Shown here piece after piece: positions 23,500-35,833 of a stretch of 64,000 bases of DNA. Made by a program: the position numbers and the translations under genes. Numbering within the stretch: position 1 is the first letter of the stretch; the number at the start of each line of letters is the position of its first letter. Source of the stretch: Dendrobium chrysotoxum (taxonomy: Eukaryota; Streptophyta; Magnoliopsida; Asparagales; Orchidaceae); NCBI GenBank assembly GCA_019925795.1, contig CM034304.1, forward strand, positions 24,444,228-24,508,227, in the 5' to 3' direction. Under the pieces are notes generated by a model. It searched no databases, was not told where the DNA came from, and was given only the letters and a program-made list of their open reading frames with translations.

Positions 23500-24130
23500 C
23501 AACATCTCAGCGATCCATTGCTATTCGTGCACCTCGTTTTGTGTGTTGTCGCCTTATAATTCATGCAAAATTTATATTTTTGCTCGTGCAAGGACCCAAA
23601 CAATATTACAACCATTTCTAGGTATTTTTGACATTCTGGACGTAACGGTGATGTCTGTTTTGTGAATAGACGATGTTTGGGCAATGTTGTGCATCAAAAC
23701 TCATGTTGTTTTCGCTCTTTTAACTTGCCAAATAATTCTGGCAATATTACTATCAATTATATGTAATTTTGACATTTAGGACACAACAATGAAGTTTGTT
23801 TTGCAAATGGGAGACATTTTGGCAATGTCGCATATCATCATGTATGTACATTGTCAATTTTGATTGCCTTCACTTAATTTAATTGTGAGCCCCCCCCCCT
23901 TAAGAAAATCTAATGCTCTGATCACATCGGTGCTATCTGTTTGGTGATTGGAGGTCATTTTGATAGTTTAGTGAAGCCTTATGCTTGCCAAAAGTTGCCC
24001 TTATCGTTATTTCCAATTGAGATGAGCACTAATAACTTTTCCTTAGTAAATTCAATGTCATGACCGCATCAATGTGATCTATTTCACAATCGAGCAATGT
24101 TTTGAGCTATTTTGATAGCAATTAAGGTGT
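23500..24130 (+). repeat. Degenerate repeats, ~130-140-bp spacing
   Basis: TTTTGACATTCTGGACGTAACGGTGATGTCTGTTTTG (23627 on) recurs as TTTTGACATTTAGGACACAACAATGAAGTTTG (23768 on) and, more weakly, near 24050. TTTGGGCAATGTTG / TTTGGCAATGTC follow each. No gene. Confidence 0.6.
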
Positions 24131-24469
24131 CCTGATGCTCGTGATAAATGATATATATAATAATCACTTTCCTCGATGCACTCAATTGATCGTGAAACAT
24201 ATATATAGGTCAATAAATTTCTCCCAACAAATGTGATATACACTAGCGCAAATCACATTTGTTGCAACCTGGTTGACCTTATGGATCTCCAAATATCTAT
24301 TTTGGATGTCACATTGAGGGTTTTACTTCACGATTCTTCTAGAGTTTGAAAAGAAGCAAGTATGACCCTGATGATTAAGGGTTAAACTAGAATCTTTTTT
24401 TTTTTGGCTCAACTGATGATAGCTTATTGAGCTGATGGAGGTTGTTATCTGTTTGATGTTTTGTATTGA

Positions 24470-24880
24470 ATGGATTTACTGATGGAGAATCCAATTTGAA
24501 TTTCTAGATTTTGATTCCTTTTATCCTGTGCTTTGTACGACGAACTTGATAAAGGATTGCATGATTTATCTTTACTAACTTGTTAGAAAATTTGTATACC
24601 TTCTGCCCTTAGCTTTTTGCTTTAGCGAGCTTGATAAAGGAGTGCACGCTAGTGACCTAAACACCCTTGGTTTGCATTAGGTCGATGGAAAAGAGTCATC
24701 GATCCTGAGCTTTGTGCATAATGAACTTATTGATGATGAAACCCTCTTGATTCAACCTTAAGCTTCATATGAACTCTGGGATAAACTCTTTAGTCCTTTG
24801 CTTTGTGCTTTGATGGACTTGTTGAAGAGGAATTCTTTTGATCCTTGCTTTGTGCTCTATGAATTTATTAAAGGATTTAT
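24470..24880 (+). repeat. Degenerate repeats around GATCCTTTGCTTTGTGCTTTG
   Basis: The words CCTGTGCTTTGTACGACGAACTTGATAAAGGATTG, GCTTTTTGCTTTAGCGAGCTTGATAAAGGAG and TTTGCTTTGTGCTTTGATGGACTTG recur four to five times. Likely the same kind of old tandem repeat as its neighbours. Confidence 0.55.
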
Positions 24881-24929
24881 AAGTACTGATTTAGCTAGTA
24901 ATACCAAATATAGGTAGTACTCTAACCCT

Positions 24930-25560
24930 TAACCAATCAAGAAGACTCAAATATGGGTCTTGAGTTTATCAGATTGGATAAGCTAGTATTTGATAGCTCT
25001 TGTCATTTGACTGCTAAAATGGGGGGTTCCCTTACTACAACCTTTCATATGGCTTGTTAAGTAAATAGAAATACCAACGATTCAACCACATCTGGGCTTA
25101 TTGAATCTGGCCTTATATATCTGCTTGGGCTTCAGAATTAAGCTATGGAGTAATGCACTCCCCAAGCTAGATTTTCTAAGCTTATAGATTTGAAGCCTTC
25201 CTTTATGGTTTAAGATCTCAGATCATACATGCATTCAATAACTATCTTGATTGAGTCTCGTCCCTTCCACTATGACCTCAATCCTCCGATCAATGAGGAG
25301 AATTTCTTAGACCATGACTATTTAAACTTGTTGAGTTAGATAAGCCTTGCTGGTCTAACATCCCTTACTTTTAGGTTGACAAAATAGGGGTTCCTTTACT
25401 AATACCTTTCTCATGGCTTATTGAGTAGATAGAACTGCTAGCAATTCGACCACATCTGTGCATGTTGAATTTGACCTTATATACCCATTTAAACCTTAGC
25501 TTCAGGCTGCAGACAAACTTGCGCCACTCTAACTTGACTTATTGGAGTGTGTAGCCATGA
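24930..25560 (+). repeat. Diverged direct duplication, ~370-bp period
   Basis: Block 24960-25180 (GGGGTTCCCTTACTACAACC, GCTTGTTAAGTAAATAGA, TTCAACCACATCTGGGC) is repeated at about 25340-25560 (GGGGTTCCTTTACTAATACC, GCTTATTGAGTAGATAGA, TTCGACCACATCTGTGC). Confidence 0.7.
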
Positions 25561-25599
25561 AAACCTTCTATCTTGACCTTCATAATTTTGGTATATTGA

Positions 25600-26094
25600 A
25601 GAGGTGATGTCTTGAGCTGTAGAGAATCACCGGCATATATATGTCATAATAGAAATGGATATATCCCCTCATTTGAAGAGATTTTTACATTCAATAATTT
25701 TAAAATTTTATTTGGGGATCTTGTTGCAAAGCATGATGCCAACCATAATAAATATTTAAAATATCATCTACCTTGTAGGGGAGTGTCAGACAACTTTTGT
25801 ATCTCATAATTTTAAATATTTATATATGTATCTCGATGCTTAACACGATATCGATCTAAATAAATATTTAAAATACACTATATCTCATGGGGGAACTTAG
25901 ATAAGTTTTAAATATGAAACTAAAAAAAATGTGCCCCTTATCTTACAGGGGGACTTTTATGGTGTTTGAAATGCTTTCTTGTATCATAACGGAATTTCAA
26001 GAACATACACAGTACATATGTTAATAAGCATACATAAAGTATATAGTAAATTAAATACAGAATTTTCTAGGGTGAACTTCATATGTAGTATTTC
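25600..26094 (-). other. Likely 3' untranslated region of the Tat-type gypsy element
   Basis: Downstream (leftward) of the integrase end. On the minus strand it holds three spaced G/C-rich words in AT-rich DNA, of the type AGTCCCCCTGTAAGATAAGG (25965-25945), GTTCCCCCATGAGATATAG (25897) and CACTCCCCTACAAGGTAG (25790), each followed by TTTAAATATTTAT. No LTR edge could be placed. Confidence 0.4.
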
Positions 26095-26740
26095 TTCAAT
26101 TATTGACCATTCATCAGTAGCACGGGTCTATAACCATTCAAATTTGATAAGTTGGTAAGCTCCTCCCTGGTACACCTTCTTGATGATGAAAAGACCTTCC
26201 CAGTAGACTCAAATTTACCACCAATTCTTTAGTGTGGGATGATTGACCTTCTCAGCACCAGGACCAATTCTCCATCTTTGAATGCTTAGTGGTGCACCTG
26301 ATCAAAGGATCTCGCCATCATTGCTCGATAAATCTTTAAGTTTTGCTGAGCCTACAGTTTGATTTTATCCAGTGCATCAAGATCTTCCATCCTCAACCGA
26401 GCATTTTTCTCCTGAATGAGATCATGCTGGACATCTATCCAAAGTGATGGTAGTTTGATCTCTAGTGGCAGCACTGCTTCAACCTCGAACACCAATGCAT
26501 AAGGGGTGGCTTTGGTCAGCATCTTGAAAGTAGTATGATACGACCATAGAACTTCTATCATGTTAGTGTGCCACTTCCTTTTATTCTTGGTAAGGATCTT
26601 CTTAAGTAACTTTATAAATGTTTTATTGAAGGCCTCCACCTGACCATTCGCCCTTGGATTATATATAAATGAATAACGCCAATTAATTTTATGTCGATCA
26701 ACAAATTTATGATTTTTTTTGCTTTTGAATGTTGCACATG
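26095..26740 (-). pseudogene. Tat-type integrase, C-terminal half
   Basis: A 132-codon frame (26352-26750) runs from the middle of the catalytic core. It includes NPRANGQVEAFNKTF with the catalytic Glu, then LWSYHTTFKMLTKATPYALV and VEAVLPLEIKLPSLWIDVQ. Downstream, past stops, reading continues with AFKDGELVLV and YQGGAYQL blocks to about 26100, the usual integrase C-terminus. The first ~10 residues of the frame before FKSKK probably come from the neighbouring insertion. The N-terminal half lies at 33360-33890. In life the enzyme inserts the cDNA. Here it is split by 6.6 kb and dead. Confidence 0.88.
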
Positions 26741-29497
26741 TTGACCTCATTTTTATATGAGGCTAACTAAACCAAAATCAAATTCAAAATTAATTCAAAT
26801 CTAACCCAAACTCAAATCCAAATTCAACCTAAATTGCCTCAAGTAGAAGCCACCTATTAACTATCACTTGATCTCTTCTACTCTTCTATTAAAAATAACC
26901 TAAATGGTTCTTATTGGCATGAGTAAAACAAACTCAATCAATCTAATCCAAAATCCAAAACCAAATTAAAAATCTCAAACTAAAGGCCAATGCCAAAAGC
27001 CTATGTCCCATAACCCTTTTTTGGAGATTTATCAATCACCTCAAAATCAAACCAAATGAGCTTGGATTCATGATTTTTTAATTGCATATTAATTAGGCAT
27101 GTTCCTAGGCCAAACCTCTAAGTTTGAGAGCAATCCAAGCCCTCTAACCCCCAAAATTGAATTGATATCTAAAGGATGTAAAACCTTCAAGTATTTATAG
27201 CTAATGCCACTAGATTTTGCATCTTGGGAAATTTAACCTTGGGACCTTCTCCAAAACCTTTGAACATGTTCACAATCATCTTTATGACATGTTAAACCTA
27301 TAACTAAACTTTTGGTGGACCCTAGCTAACCCAAAGTTGATTGTGATCCCCCCCAAAACCCTTTGGAGAAAATTAAAGTTTCCCTTAAACCTCAACATTG
27401 TTCATGCAAACCAATCATTGAAACCTCTCCTAATGTATCCCAAATATGATTTGGGATGTGTTGAACCCAAACCTAAGTCTAGTCAAGCTTGGTTGACCAA
27501 GTCAACCTAAATTGACCAAGTGACTCCTTTAGGGTTCAAATGTGTATTTCAAATCAAATGATCTTACCATGCCATGTGGTGACCTTTATTAGTCTCAAAA
27601 CATCAATCCAAACTTGTTGGACCCAATTCCAACCCATGGTTAAGCTTGGTTGACCAAACTAATTGACCAAGATATTGCCAAGCTAATTTGGTCCTATAGG
27701 GTTATCCTTATGATCCCTAAGAACCATCCATAGAAAACCCAACCCTTGGATTCACTTGGGTTAGCCATATGGCTAAACCCAAATGGTTCAAAAGGGTTCC
27801 CCTTGAGAAAAATCTCAACCTAAGTCTAATCAAACCAAACCAATGCTTGCATTGGTCCCCCATAACCCATCGCACCTACCCGAGCTGGCCCAGCCCATGG
27901 GTCAACTCAGGTTAAGAATTAGGCTAGCCCAAAGTGCCTAAAATCACCTTGGACTGAGCCACCTTCTGACCTAATCTTCACCACGCAAAATTAGCGCATG
28001 CATTAGAGAGCCCTTGGTCCCTTACACATTTCATGGTCGGCCCAACCCCTCACTTGACATGGGTAAGGACCTAAGCTAGCATAAAATTGCCCAAAAATGA
28101 CCTACCCGAGCCACATTTCTCATGTAGGCTCAACCAAATCCATTTGAGCTCACTGTTGAGTTCAAGAACCTCCTAGACATCCTACCATCTCAGCCAGACC
28201 AAGCTAGTGGTCGGCGATGGCTGGAGTAGGTGAGACCGATGTGGTTCCCTCCTCACATGAGCCAAATCAAGGGCCTTTTCAGCCCTAATCTCAGCTGGTG
28301 AGCTCAGCGAATATTTCTTAAGCTGTTCCCTCTAGCTGGTAGCCATCCAAGGACCTGTCCTTACATTCACGACCATCCGAAGCTATTGGATGAGGTCTGA
28401 TTAAGGCATCCCAACTCAGTTATCCCCATTCAATCTTTGTATTTCAAAATTATTCTCCAGATCCATGCGAACATTACATTAGCTTCCCAAGCCCTCTAGT
28501 GATCCTTAGAGGTATTTTTGAGCGAGCTCTAGTGAAACTCCTCTATCTTCCCTTGAAGTCCCACCTCTAAAATTCTCTAATCGAAGTCCTTGAAGGAGAA
28601 ATCTTCCTCAGCATTAGACGAAGCTGCCTGAACTCAAGCATAGGCATTTGGAGCTTTTTGTGAGGTAAAATCCTTAACCCAGGCTCCTAGATAGGTAGTT
28701 TTAGTCAAGTGTGAAACAAACAGTCAACCTGCCAAAATTTGATCGCTGGATTGATGGGCAATGTCCCCCTGATGCTTTTGTGAAGTTTTGTGGAAGTTCG
28801 CCAACAAGATCCCTCGATCATGTTGGAGAAGTTCTACGACTTAGGAAACCCGCGGGAGGTCGAAGAGGTAATCAATGCTGTTGATTTTGATCAACGACTC
28901 TAATTACATCCCATGATTTCAAAACCTGTTTAATTACAGCAGTTGGATCGTGGATCAAATGGCTATGGAGAAAATGCGTGAAATCTTTAATGGGCCTATC
29001 ATCGGCTGGCTAATTAGATGGTGTCACGCATAAAGGGATTTGCTAACTATGTAATTTCAAATTAAATTTCATAGAAATTTTGAGAAACTTCAAAAAATAA
29101 TAATTCCTCACATACTTATCTAATTAAGATGTTATTAGACTCATTGGAAAGGTCTTAAGGAGATCTACAAAAGTCCATAGTATCAAGCCATGACCATGTA
29201 TGAAACCAATGTTATTTTAGTAATAATCCTAGATGTATTTTTTTCAATTTTAGCCTTAAATGAATTAATTCACCATGGCTTGAGACTTTGGGAGATTGAT
29301 TTTGGCCATGTTTTGACATGTCCAAAATTAATCTCCTCTATTTGACATGTTTAAGGATATCATTTGGATAGTTTAAGCTTAAGGGTCCTTAATTAACCTT
29401 TAAGTTTAAATTAGTCTTATCATATGTCTAATGGGAATTTTGGTTTGAGACTGTGTTGTCTATGTCTAGCATGAGGTTTAGAGAATCACTGATTTCA

Positions 29498-29516
29498 CCC
29501 CCCCCCCCCCCCCCCC
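29498..29516. repeat. Homopolymer C19
   Basis: Nineteen consecutive C after GATTTCA. The length is likely to vary or to be miscalled. Confidence 0.9.
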
Positions 29517-31547
29517 TGTCTAGCTAGCCTAATTTAATCCCCCCTAAGGGTATATATATATTTACCTTAGGTCATTGAGTTGAATATCTTAGAGGGTTCA
29601 CCATGAGGTCAAATTCAATGGGTGTGGGATATAGGGTCTAATAATCCTATGGTCCAAATTTCATTGCATTTGGATCTCATTTGACCCACCATCTAGGTAA
29701 TCCAAGTTTACCCTACATAAATGACCTAGAACCCTAATTAATTCATAATTAATTCAATTTAAATCTAAAAAATATAAAATTAAATCCTAATTGCTCATAA
29801 TTAAACACCTAATCAGAAGAAACTGAAATTCTCATGAAATTAATTCATAATACAAAAATATTTAATAATAAGTGAAATTTAATAATTAATTTAAATAAAT
29901 AATTAAAAAACCAGATAAATTTTAAATACTTGGAATCATCCCCATAAGTCATCCCTGACATTTAGGGAAGGTTTCAAGTGATTTGGAATCAATTTGGTAC
30001 AAAATAAGAAAAAGCCCTCTATAGAAAACTCCAATTTGAGCAAACTCAAAGGCATTGGACTTGTGTGTTGGTCTAATGTTTATGAAAAATATCAAATCAC
30101 CATAATTCATTAAAAATAAAAAAGTTAATATTTCGGTCAATCTTAGTTAAAAAATACACTAAAATTTTAAAAATTTATAACTAATTGTAAAAATTTCAAA
30201 ATCTAGTAAACTTAGTGGCATCTTACTTATATTATGATCTAATATTTATTAAAAAAATATAAAAACTCTAGAACTAATGTAAATCAAAATGTCAAGAAAT
30301 GAAACTTTTATTTAATGCATTAAAATATTCAAGAAAATACCAAAAATCAATAAATAATCAAATTTTCAATAAATCACCAATCCAATTAATTAAATAAGAT
30401 ATAAACATTAAAATGTAGAACCAACATTCCATCAACAAGGTTTTTAGGATACCTCGAGGTGTAGAGCTAAGTGTCCAAAGGAGGATCCTCATGCCCGTTG
30501 TGACAACACCGCGAACTGGTTGATGGAAAATCATTAATAAACTAATAATTAACACAGCATAATCACCCATTTGGATAAATTAATTAATAAACTAAATTGA
30601 ACCTAAATTCAAAGATAATTGCTAGGTAACCCGGGCCTACGAGGCTATTAAGTTAACCATAAGGAGGGTAAATAAATCTCATGGACATAGTGTAAATAGA
30701 GGCAGTTCTTATTCAACATAAATAACTAACCATAAATCATTAATTAATATAAGCCTCCATACCTTATATAGATTCCATCTTGTAGAGCATAAGTGTATTA
30801 AAATTTAAAACTTAAGGACTAAAATACCTAATTAAAATTTTGAACTTTAGAGAACTAATAATTAACCAACTCTAACATTTAAAATTCACCCTAAAATGAA
30901 CACTAAAACATTAAACTTAAATTCAAACTAAATTTTACCTCAACATACAACAAACCGAGAAAGCATTAGAAAGCTCCAAATAATAACCCATTTAGGATAC
31001 ATCCAAACCACACAGCCTCATACACATATTACAGATGGCTTGTTAGGATAACTAACTCTAATTTTAGGTTAGGCCACTATTCTTTTATAGTTAGTTTTTA
31101 TGTGATGTGGTTTCATGTAGATTTTATTGCATGCTAGTTGTCATGACTTGATGTGATTTGTGATGCTTATTGATGTGATATTTCTAGTATATTACTTGTG
31201 ATATGATGTGATGGGCGCTAGATTTCTCTTAGGTTAGGAATGATCTAGATGCTCACAAAACTTTTGTAGGTGACCATGTTTATGCAGGGCTATAAAAAGG
31301 GGGCTAAATAAAAATTGATTAACATAATTTTTTGTAGGTGCTTTAAATGCTTAGCCCCCAAGAAAATTAAAAAAAATGACCAAGTAAATTTGTTTGCTCA
31401 AATGTGAGCCATGAATTTCTTATAAATGCTTGTGAAGTTTTGATAATTTTATATATAAACTACTTAGGATAATGTTCAGGTTATATTAGAGTCATTTAAT
31501 TTTTCATAAATGTAAATTCAAAAAGAGTTTTGAAAGTCAATTAAAGT

Positions 31548-31745
31548 GGGGTATTTGATAATCAATTTAGAATCTAAAGAGGAAGGAATCATCCCTTAGG
31601 GGAGAGTTCCTTCCATTTCAGGGTCCAGACTTAGGTAAGTTTGAAACCCAAAGAGAAAAGAAGCACCCTTTTGGGGAGGAGTTCCTTTCATTTGGATATC
31701 CGGACTTGACAGATCTAAGGAGCCCGAAGGAAGAAATTGAAGATA
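31548..31745 (+). repeat. Two ~80-bp direct repeats with internal dyads
   Basis: AAGAGGAAGGAATCATCCCTTAGGGGAGAGTTCC... (about 31577) and AAGAGAAAAGAAGCACCCTTTTGGGGAGGAGTTCC... (about 31653) are the same block. Each holds an imperfect inverted repeat (GGAA...TTCC), and each is followed by a CAGACTT / CGGACTT word. Confidence 0.65.
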
Positions 31746-33359
31746 CTCCACTTTAAAACTTGCATAGTTCTATAGGATTAGAATCTGGGTTATTTTCAGT
31801 GGAGCCCGACCACTTCTAATTTCAGCAAACCCCAGGTTATAATTAAGTGGTATTTGCTACATAGCCTTTTATATTCATTTGATATTATATGATTGGCAAT
31901 TTATTTAAATTATTTATGCTGTAAAGATTGCGTATTTTTCCAGATTTGTTTCTTGCATGTGGAATTTATTTTAGCCTGGAATATGATTAGGCTCTTAAGG
32001 ACAACGTAAAAATTCTTCTACTTAAAATTAAATAAAAAATATTATGCTCATGTAGAAAGATAAGCTCTTTTAAGAAGCTCGTGTATATTGGGGGTTTTTC
32101 ATGTATTCATATTGATTTTCTCTCCTTGCTAGGCACGTCCCACCTACAGGTCGTGGTAAACCACCTGACCTATTAGAGTACAGCTCTATCTAGGGGATAT
32201 TGTGTATCTCTAGGAAAAAATCTATTTTTTAAGCCTAATTTTTAAAGTTCATCATACATTTTTACATAAAAGGTCAATCAACATGCATTGCATTAGAAGC
32301 TAATTAAAAATTCATAAAATTTTAATTATATTGAGCATAATTATCCTATATAAGTGGAGGGGCCACTTGGGATATTTTCTAGATGTCGGCCCCAAATTCT
32401 CAAAACTTAAATAATAGCCTACCCATCTATCATAAGACAAGGTAAATGGTTTTAAAGCACCTAGGTGGTTTAACTGGCTCTCCAATCCAGGCTGATATAA
32501 GCTTAGATTTTCATGTCATTAGTTAAGTTTAGGTTTACTATTGTTTAGTGACCCAACTTAGATTTAGGATTCGGGATGGACCCAAAGTCATTAGTCCCCA
32601 ACACTGAGAATTTAATATCAAATTTTTAATAAAATATCAACTCAAAATAATTTTTTTCTCCTCCAAAATTTAAAGCCCAACATAGGATAGGCCAAGGTGC
32701 TTCTGAATTATTTTTTGAATCTCAAAGCACTCCCTACCTTTCATCATTTGGCCTCTAAAATAAGTGCTCAAGATTGATCCATTCCCTATTAAAATTCCTA
32801 AATCATTTCTTTCATATCACTCCTTAAAAATTATAAATAAAATTTCTGTCATTATTTTAATCGAGAGTTATCAGTTGGAAGCCTAATCTTCCTACAATGT
32901 AATTAACTACGAAGGCTTGCCTTCATAGGAGATTTAAGACCCAAGATAAAATAAACCCCATCCTACTTAGCTCCTAAATAGGATGTGAGAAAATTATTAT
33001 TTTAAAAAAATTAAAATTAAAAGATGATCATTATCATTATACTCAAATAGTTAATAGTAAATAATATTTTCTTTCCTCAGGAAGATATATCATTTATTAT
33101 TATGAATTTGATTATGAAATTAATAATAATACATCTAGATTATCATAGCTAAATATTTGATCAAATATTATTTTGACCATTAGGGGTCACATGTATCTCC
33201 TTCTTGAATTTGATTATGATAGTTAGGATAAAATTTTAGAGAATGGTATTTTTACTTTTCAAGGTGATATACCATTCATGATGATGTGTTCAACTTCAAA
33301 ATTCAAAAATTCAAAAATTCTATATTTAAATTCTCCCAAAAATATAATTATAATTAATT

Positions 33360-33890
33360 TGCGCACTTCCTGAGTAACCAGTGCCATTATCTGAGATTAT
33401 GCGGTGCCACACACTAAATTTATAGACAATATTATGGGTAAAGAAGTTGATTATATGCTTGGAGGTGACTTCTTTGAATGGATCCACTTCTACCCACTTG
33501 GAAAAATAATCAGTTACTGCCAATATGAAGCAGTGTCCAACTAATAACGGTGGATCAATTAGGCTGATTATATCAGTGCCCCCAGCATTAAAACGACCAA
33601 GATACTATTGCAGGGTGCAAAAAATTTGGTGGTTGATGCATACCATCACCATGTATTTGACATTTGTGGCACTTAGCATAATCAATATAATCCTCTACCA
33701 GTGCTAGCCAGTAATAACCCATTTTATTAATTTTAATATCCATTTTGGGACATGATTGGTGTGCACCATCAAGTCCTTCGTGAACTTTTGCTACTACCAT
33801 ATCAGCTTCTTTGGTCCCTAAACACCTTAGCCACATTTGGTCAAAAGCTCTTCGATATAGTGTGTTGTTAACAAATGTGTATCGCACCAC
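33360..33890 (-). pseudogene. Tat-type integrase, N-terminal half
   Basis: Frame 33588-33890 begins TFVNNTLYRRAFDQMWLRCL and continues with the zinc-binding region (His in AKVHEGLDGAHQ, Cys pair in CHKCQIHGD, and a GYYWLALVEDYIDYAKC block). Frame 33326-33523 has the core start (AVTDYFSKWVEVDPFKEVT) with the first Asp, and IISDNGT with the second. After DNGT the reading leaves the family pattern and enters unrelated AT-rich sequence near 33360. A frame change separates the two parts. This is the partner of 26095-26740. Confidence 0.88.
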
Positions 33891-35026
33891 TCTCTTCTTG
33901 ATTTACGCCCCTAATGATTTATCCGCTTGGAATTTACTAAAATAGTTGATAAAAGGCTGCCTTAAATCATCTTGTACTTTAACATCTAAGTAATACCACC
34001 ATGATTCTAAGGCTTTTTAGATTTGCGTCTCCTCTTGACTGATTTTTCATCTGGTTAGTTTTCAAGAGTGATTTATTGGGGAGGTTGAGGATCAACCAGA
34101 GTTGCATTCTACTAGCTTGGATTTGATGACCCCTTTTCCTACGAGGATTATAAAATTATTGGTTTCAAGACCTAACGAGTGTGAACTCCAATCAACACAG
34201 GCTCCTCATCCATATTTCCCATTTTTTATCCAATTTGGCCATACAATCTACATTACTATTTTGAGCTTGGGGAACTCGAGCTAACTTAATGGTCTAAATT
34301 TATTTTATAAGCTCAATGACTCATTGATAATAGTAAGCTAACTCAAGCTTGCTAATTTTATAGACATCCAATACTTGATTAATGATAAGCTCAAAATCAT
34401 CAAAAATTTGATGGTTTTGAATCTTGATTGAGATGGCAACTTCAAGACCTGCTATTAGAGCCTCATATTTAGCTTCAGTATTAGTTCAAGGTTTAATTAG
34501 ACCAAACAAGTATCTAATTATACCTCCTTTAGGTGTCATAAAAATGAGATTGATGCTAGCTCAGACTTTCACTAAATTTAAAAGTTAGGTAGGCTTAATT
34601 GATAATGCCCAATTAAAATATATTTCTCAAACTTATAATTTCTACTTTTCTTTGATATGAATGATCTATTCTTCAGGCAAATCATCATTGAGTGGTGAAT
34701 TTATAGGGAATGGAAAGTGCAGCGAGAAAATCTGCCAAGACTTGCCCTTATACTGCCTTTTATGAAACATATGTGATATTAAACTGCAGAAGTATCACTG
34801 TTCATTTGGCTAAATGACCTATCAAAGTTAGTCTTGTCATCAAGAACTTCAGCGAATCGATATTTGATATCAATATAATTTTATAAGAAAGCATGTAATG
34901 GTGGAATGTGTGGATAGCGAAAATTAATGCCACGTAGTGCTTCTCAATTAGAGAATAATGTATCTCTGCTCCAATTAACCTCTAACTGATATAGTAGAGT
35001 GCATTCTCCTTACCTTCTTCATTATG
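33891..35026 (-). pseudogene. Tat-type RNase H region, broken
   Basis: Minus-strand reading near 34480-34320 gives EAKYEALIAGLEVAISIK, then FDDFELIINQVLDVYKISKL: the E-x-EYEALLAGL and D-S-x-L-VVNQV blocks of retroelement RNase H. VPQAQNSNVDCMAKL follows near 34270-34220, matching the C-terminal A-D-ALAKL block with Ala-Asp-Ala changed. Several stops interrupt it. RNase H removes the RNA strand during cDNA synthesis. Here it is nonfunctional. Confidence 0.7.
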
Positions 35027-35577
35027 CTAAGCTAGTAGTGCTCTGAGGAACTCTTTCAATACTGCAATATACAGGATAAGAGGCTTCCTCAGAATTGGTG
35101 CTATAGGAATTGGCGGGCTTAACATGTATCTTTTAATACTATTAAATGCCTCTTGACATTTTCTATCCCAATTGAAGTGGATTTCTTTCTTCATTAATTT
35201 TGAAAATGGCTGGCACATGCCTAATTTATTTGATATGAATCACTGAATGAGAGCCAACTGCCCTTATAAGGAGTGAAGTTGTCAAAGGTTCTTTGGCGAT
35301 GGCATCTCTATAATCACCGTGAATTTTTTAGGGTCAATTTTAATTCCTCCATGGTGAATGACATACCCCAGAGATGTTCTCAAGGAGACCCCCATAAGCA
35401 TATTTGAGCATATTCATTTTAAGATCAAATCTCTTGATCCTCTCGAACATAGCTCTCAAGTCATTGAGGTAATCATTTTGGTCTATGCTCTTAATGACTA
35501 GATCACCCACATAGCATTCAACCTTTTTATGATTAACTTATCAAAGATGTGTGTCATCACCTATTGATAGCTGGTAC
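35027..35577 (-). pseudogene. Tat-type reverse transcriptase, C-terminal part
   Basis: Frame 35027-35218 reads PFSKLMKKEIHFNWDRKCQEAF, then SIKRYMLSPPIPIAP and LILYIAVLKEFL: the connection region between RT and RNase H. To its right, toward 35577, the strand carries the C-terminal RT region through broken frames. The reading stops at the copia target duplication (35578-35582) and resumes at 45258. Confidence 0.8.
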
Positions 35578-35833
35578 CAGCATGTTGCAAATTTGATTTT
35601 GATGATGACAAACATGTTTGTATTCTGGTTTTCTTGGCTAATCCATTTCAGGTACAAAAGATCAAAAGTAACTCAAGTCAACTCAAGATCGGGTCCAAGT
35701 GTGTTTAAATGTACTATTTTTTCTTTTCTTGAGTCAATTGTAATGTAACTGATCCCTTAGCTAAGTAACCTTACACAGACACACTCAAGGGGAGAGCTTG
35801 AGTGAATTAGAGTTTCTGTTCAATTTTTGTTTA

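Larger units (their letters stand above)
26741..33359. other. Unassigned 6.6-kb insertion splitting the Tat integrase
   Basis: Bounded by the two halves of one integrase core, so it entered after that element. No protein domain and no convincing LTR pair were seen. 26760-28200 is rich in A and C, with recurrent TTGGTTGACCAA words. 28200-28950 is more GC-balanced. 29040-31000 is very AT-rich and noncoding, with a C19 run at 29498. 31530-31745 holds a direct duplication. 32370-32620 has GGGGCCACTTGGGATATT / GTCGGCCCC. It may be a non-autonomous long element or several nested fragments. Confidence 0.5.
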
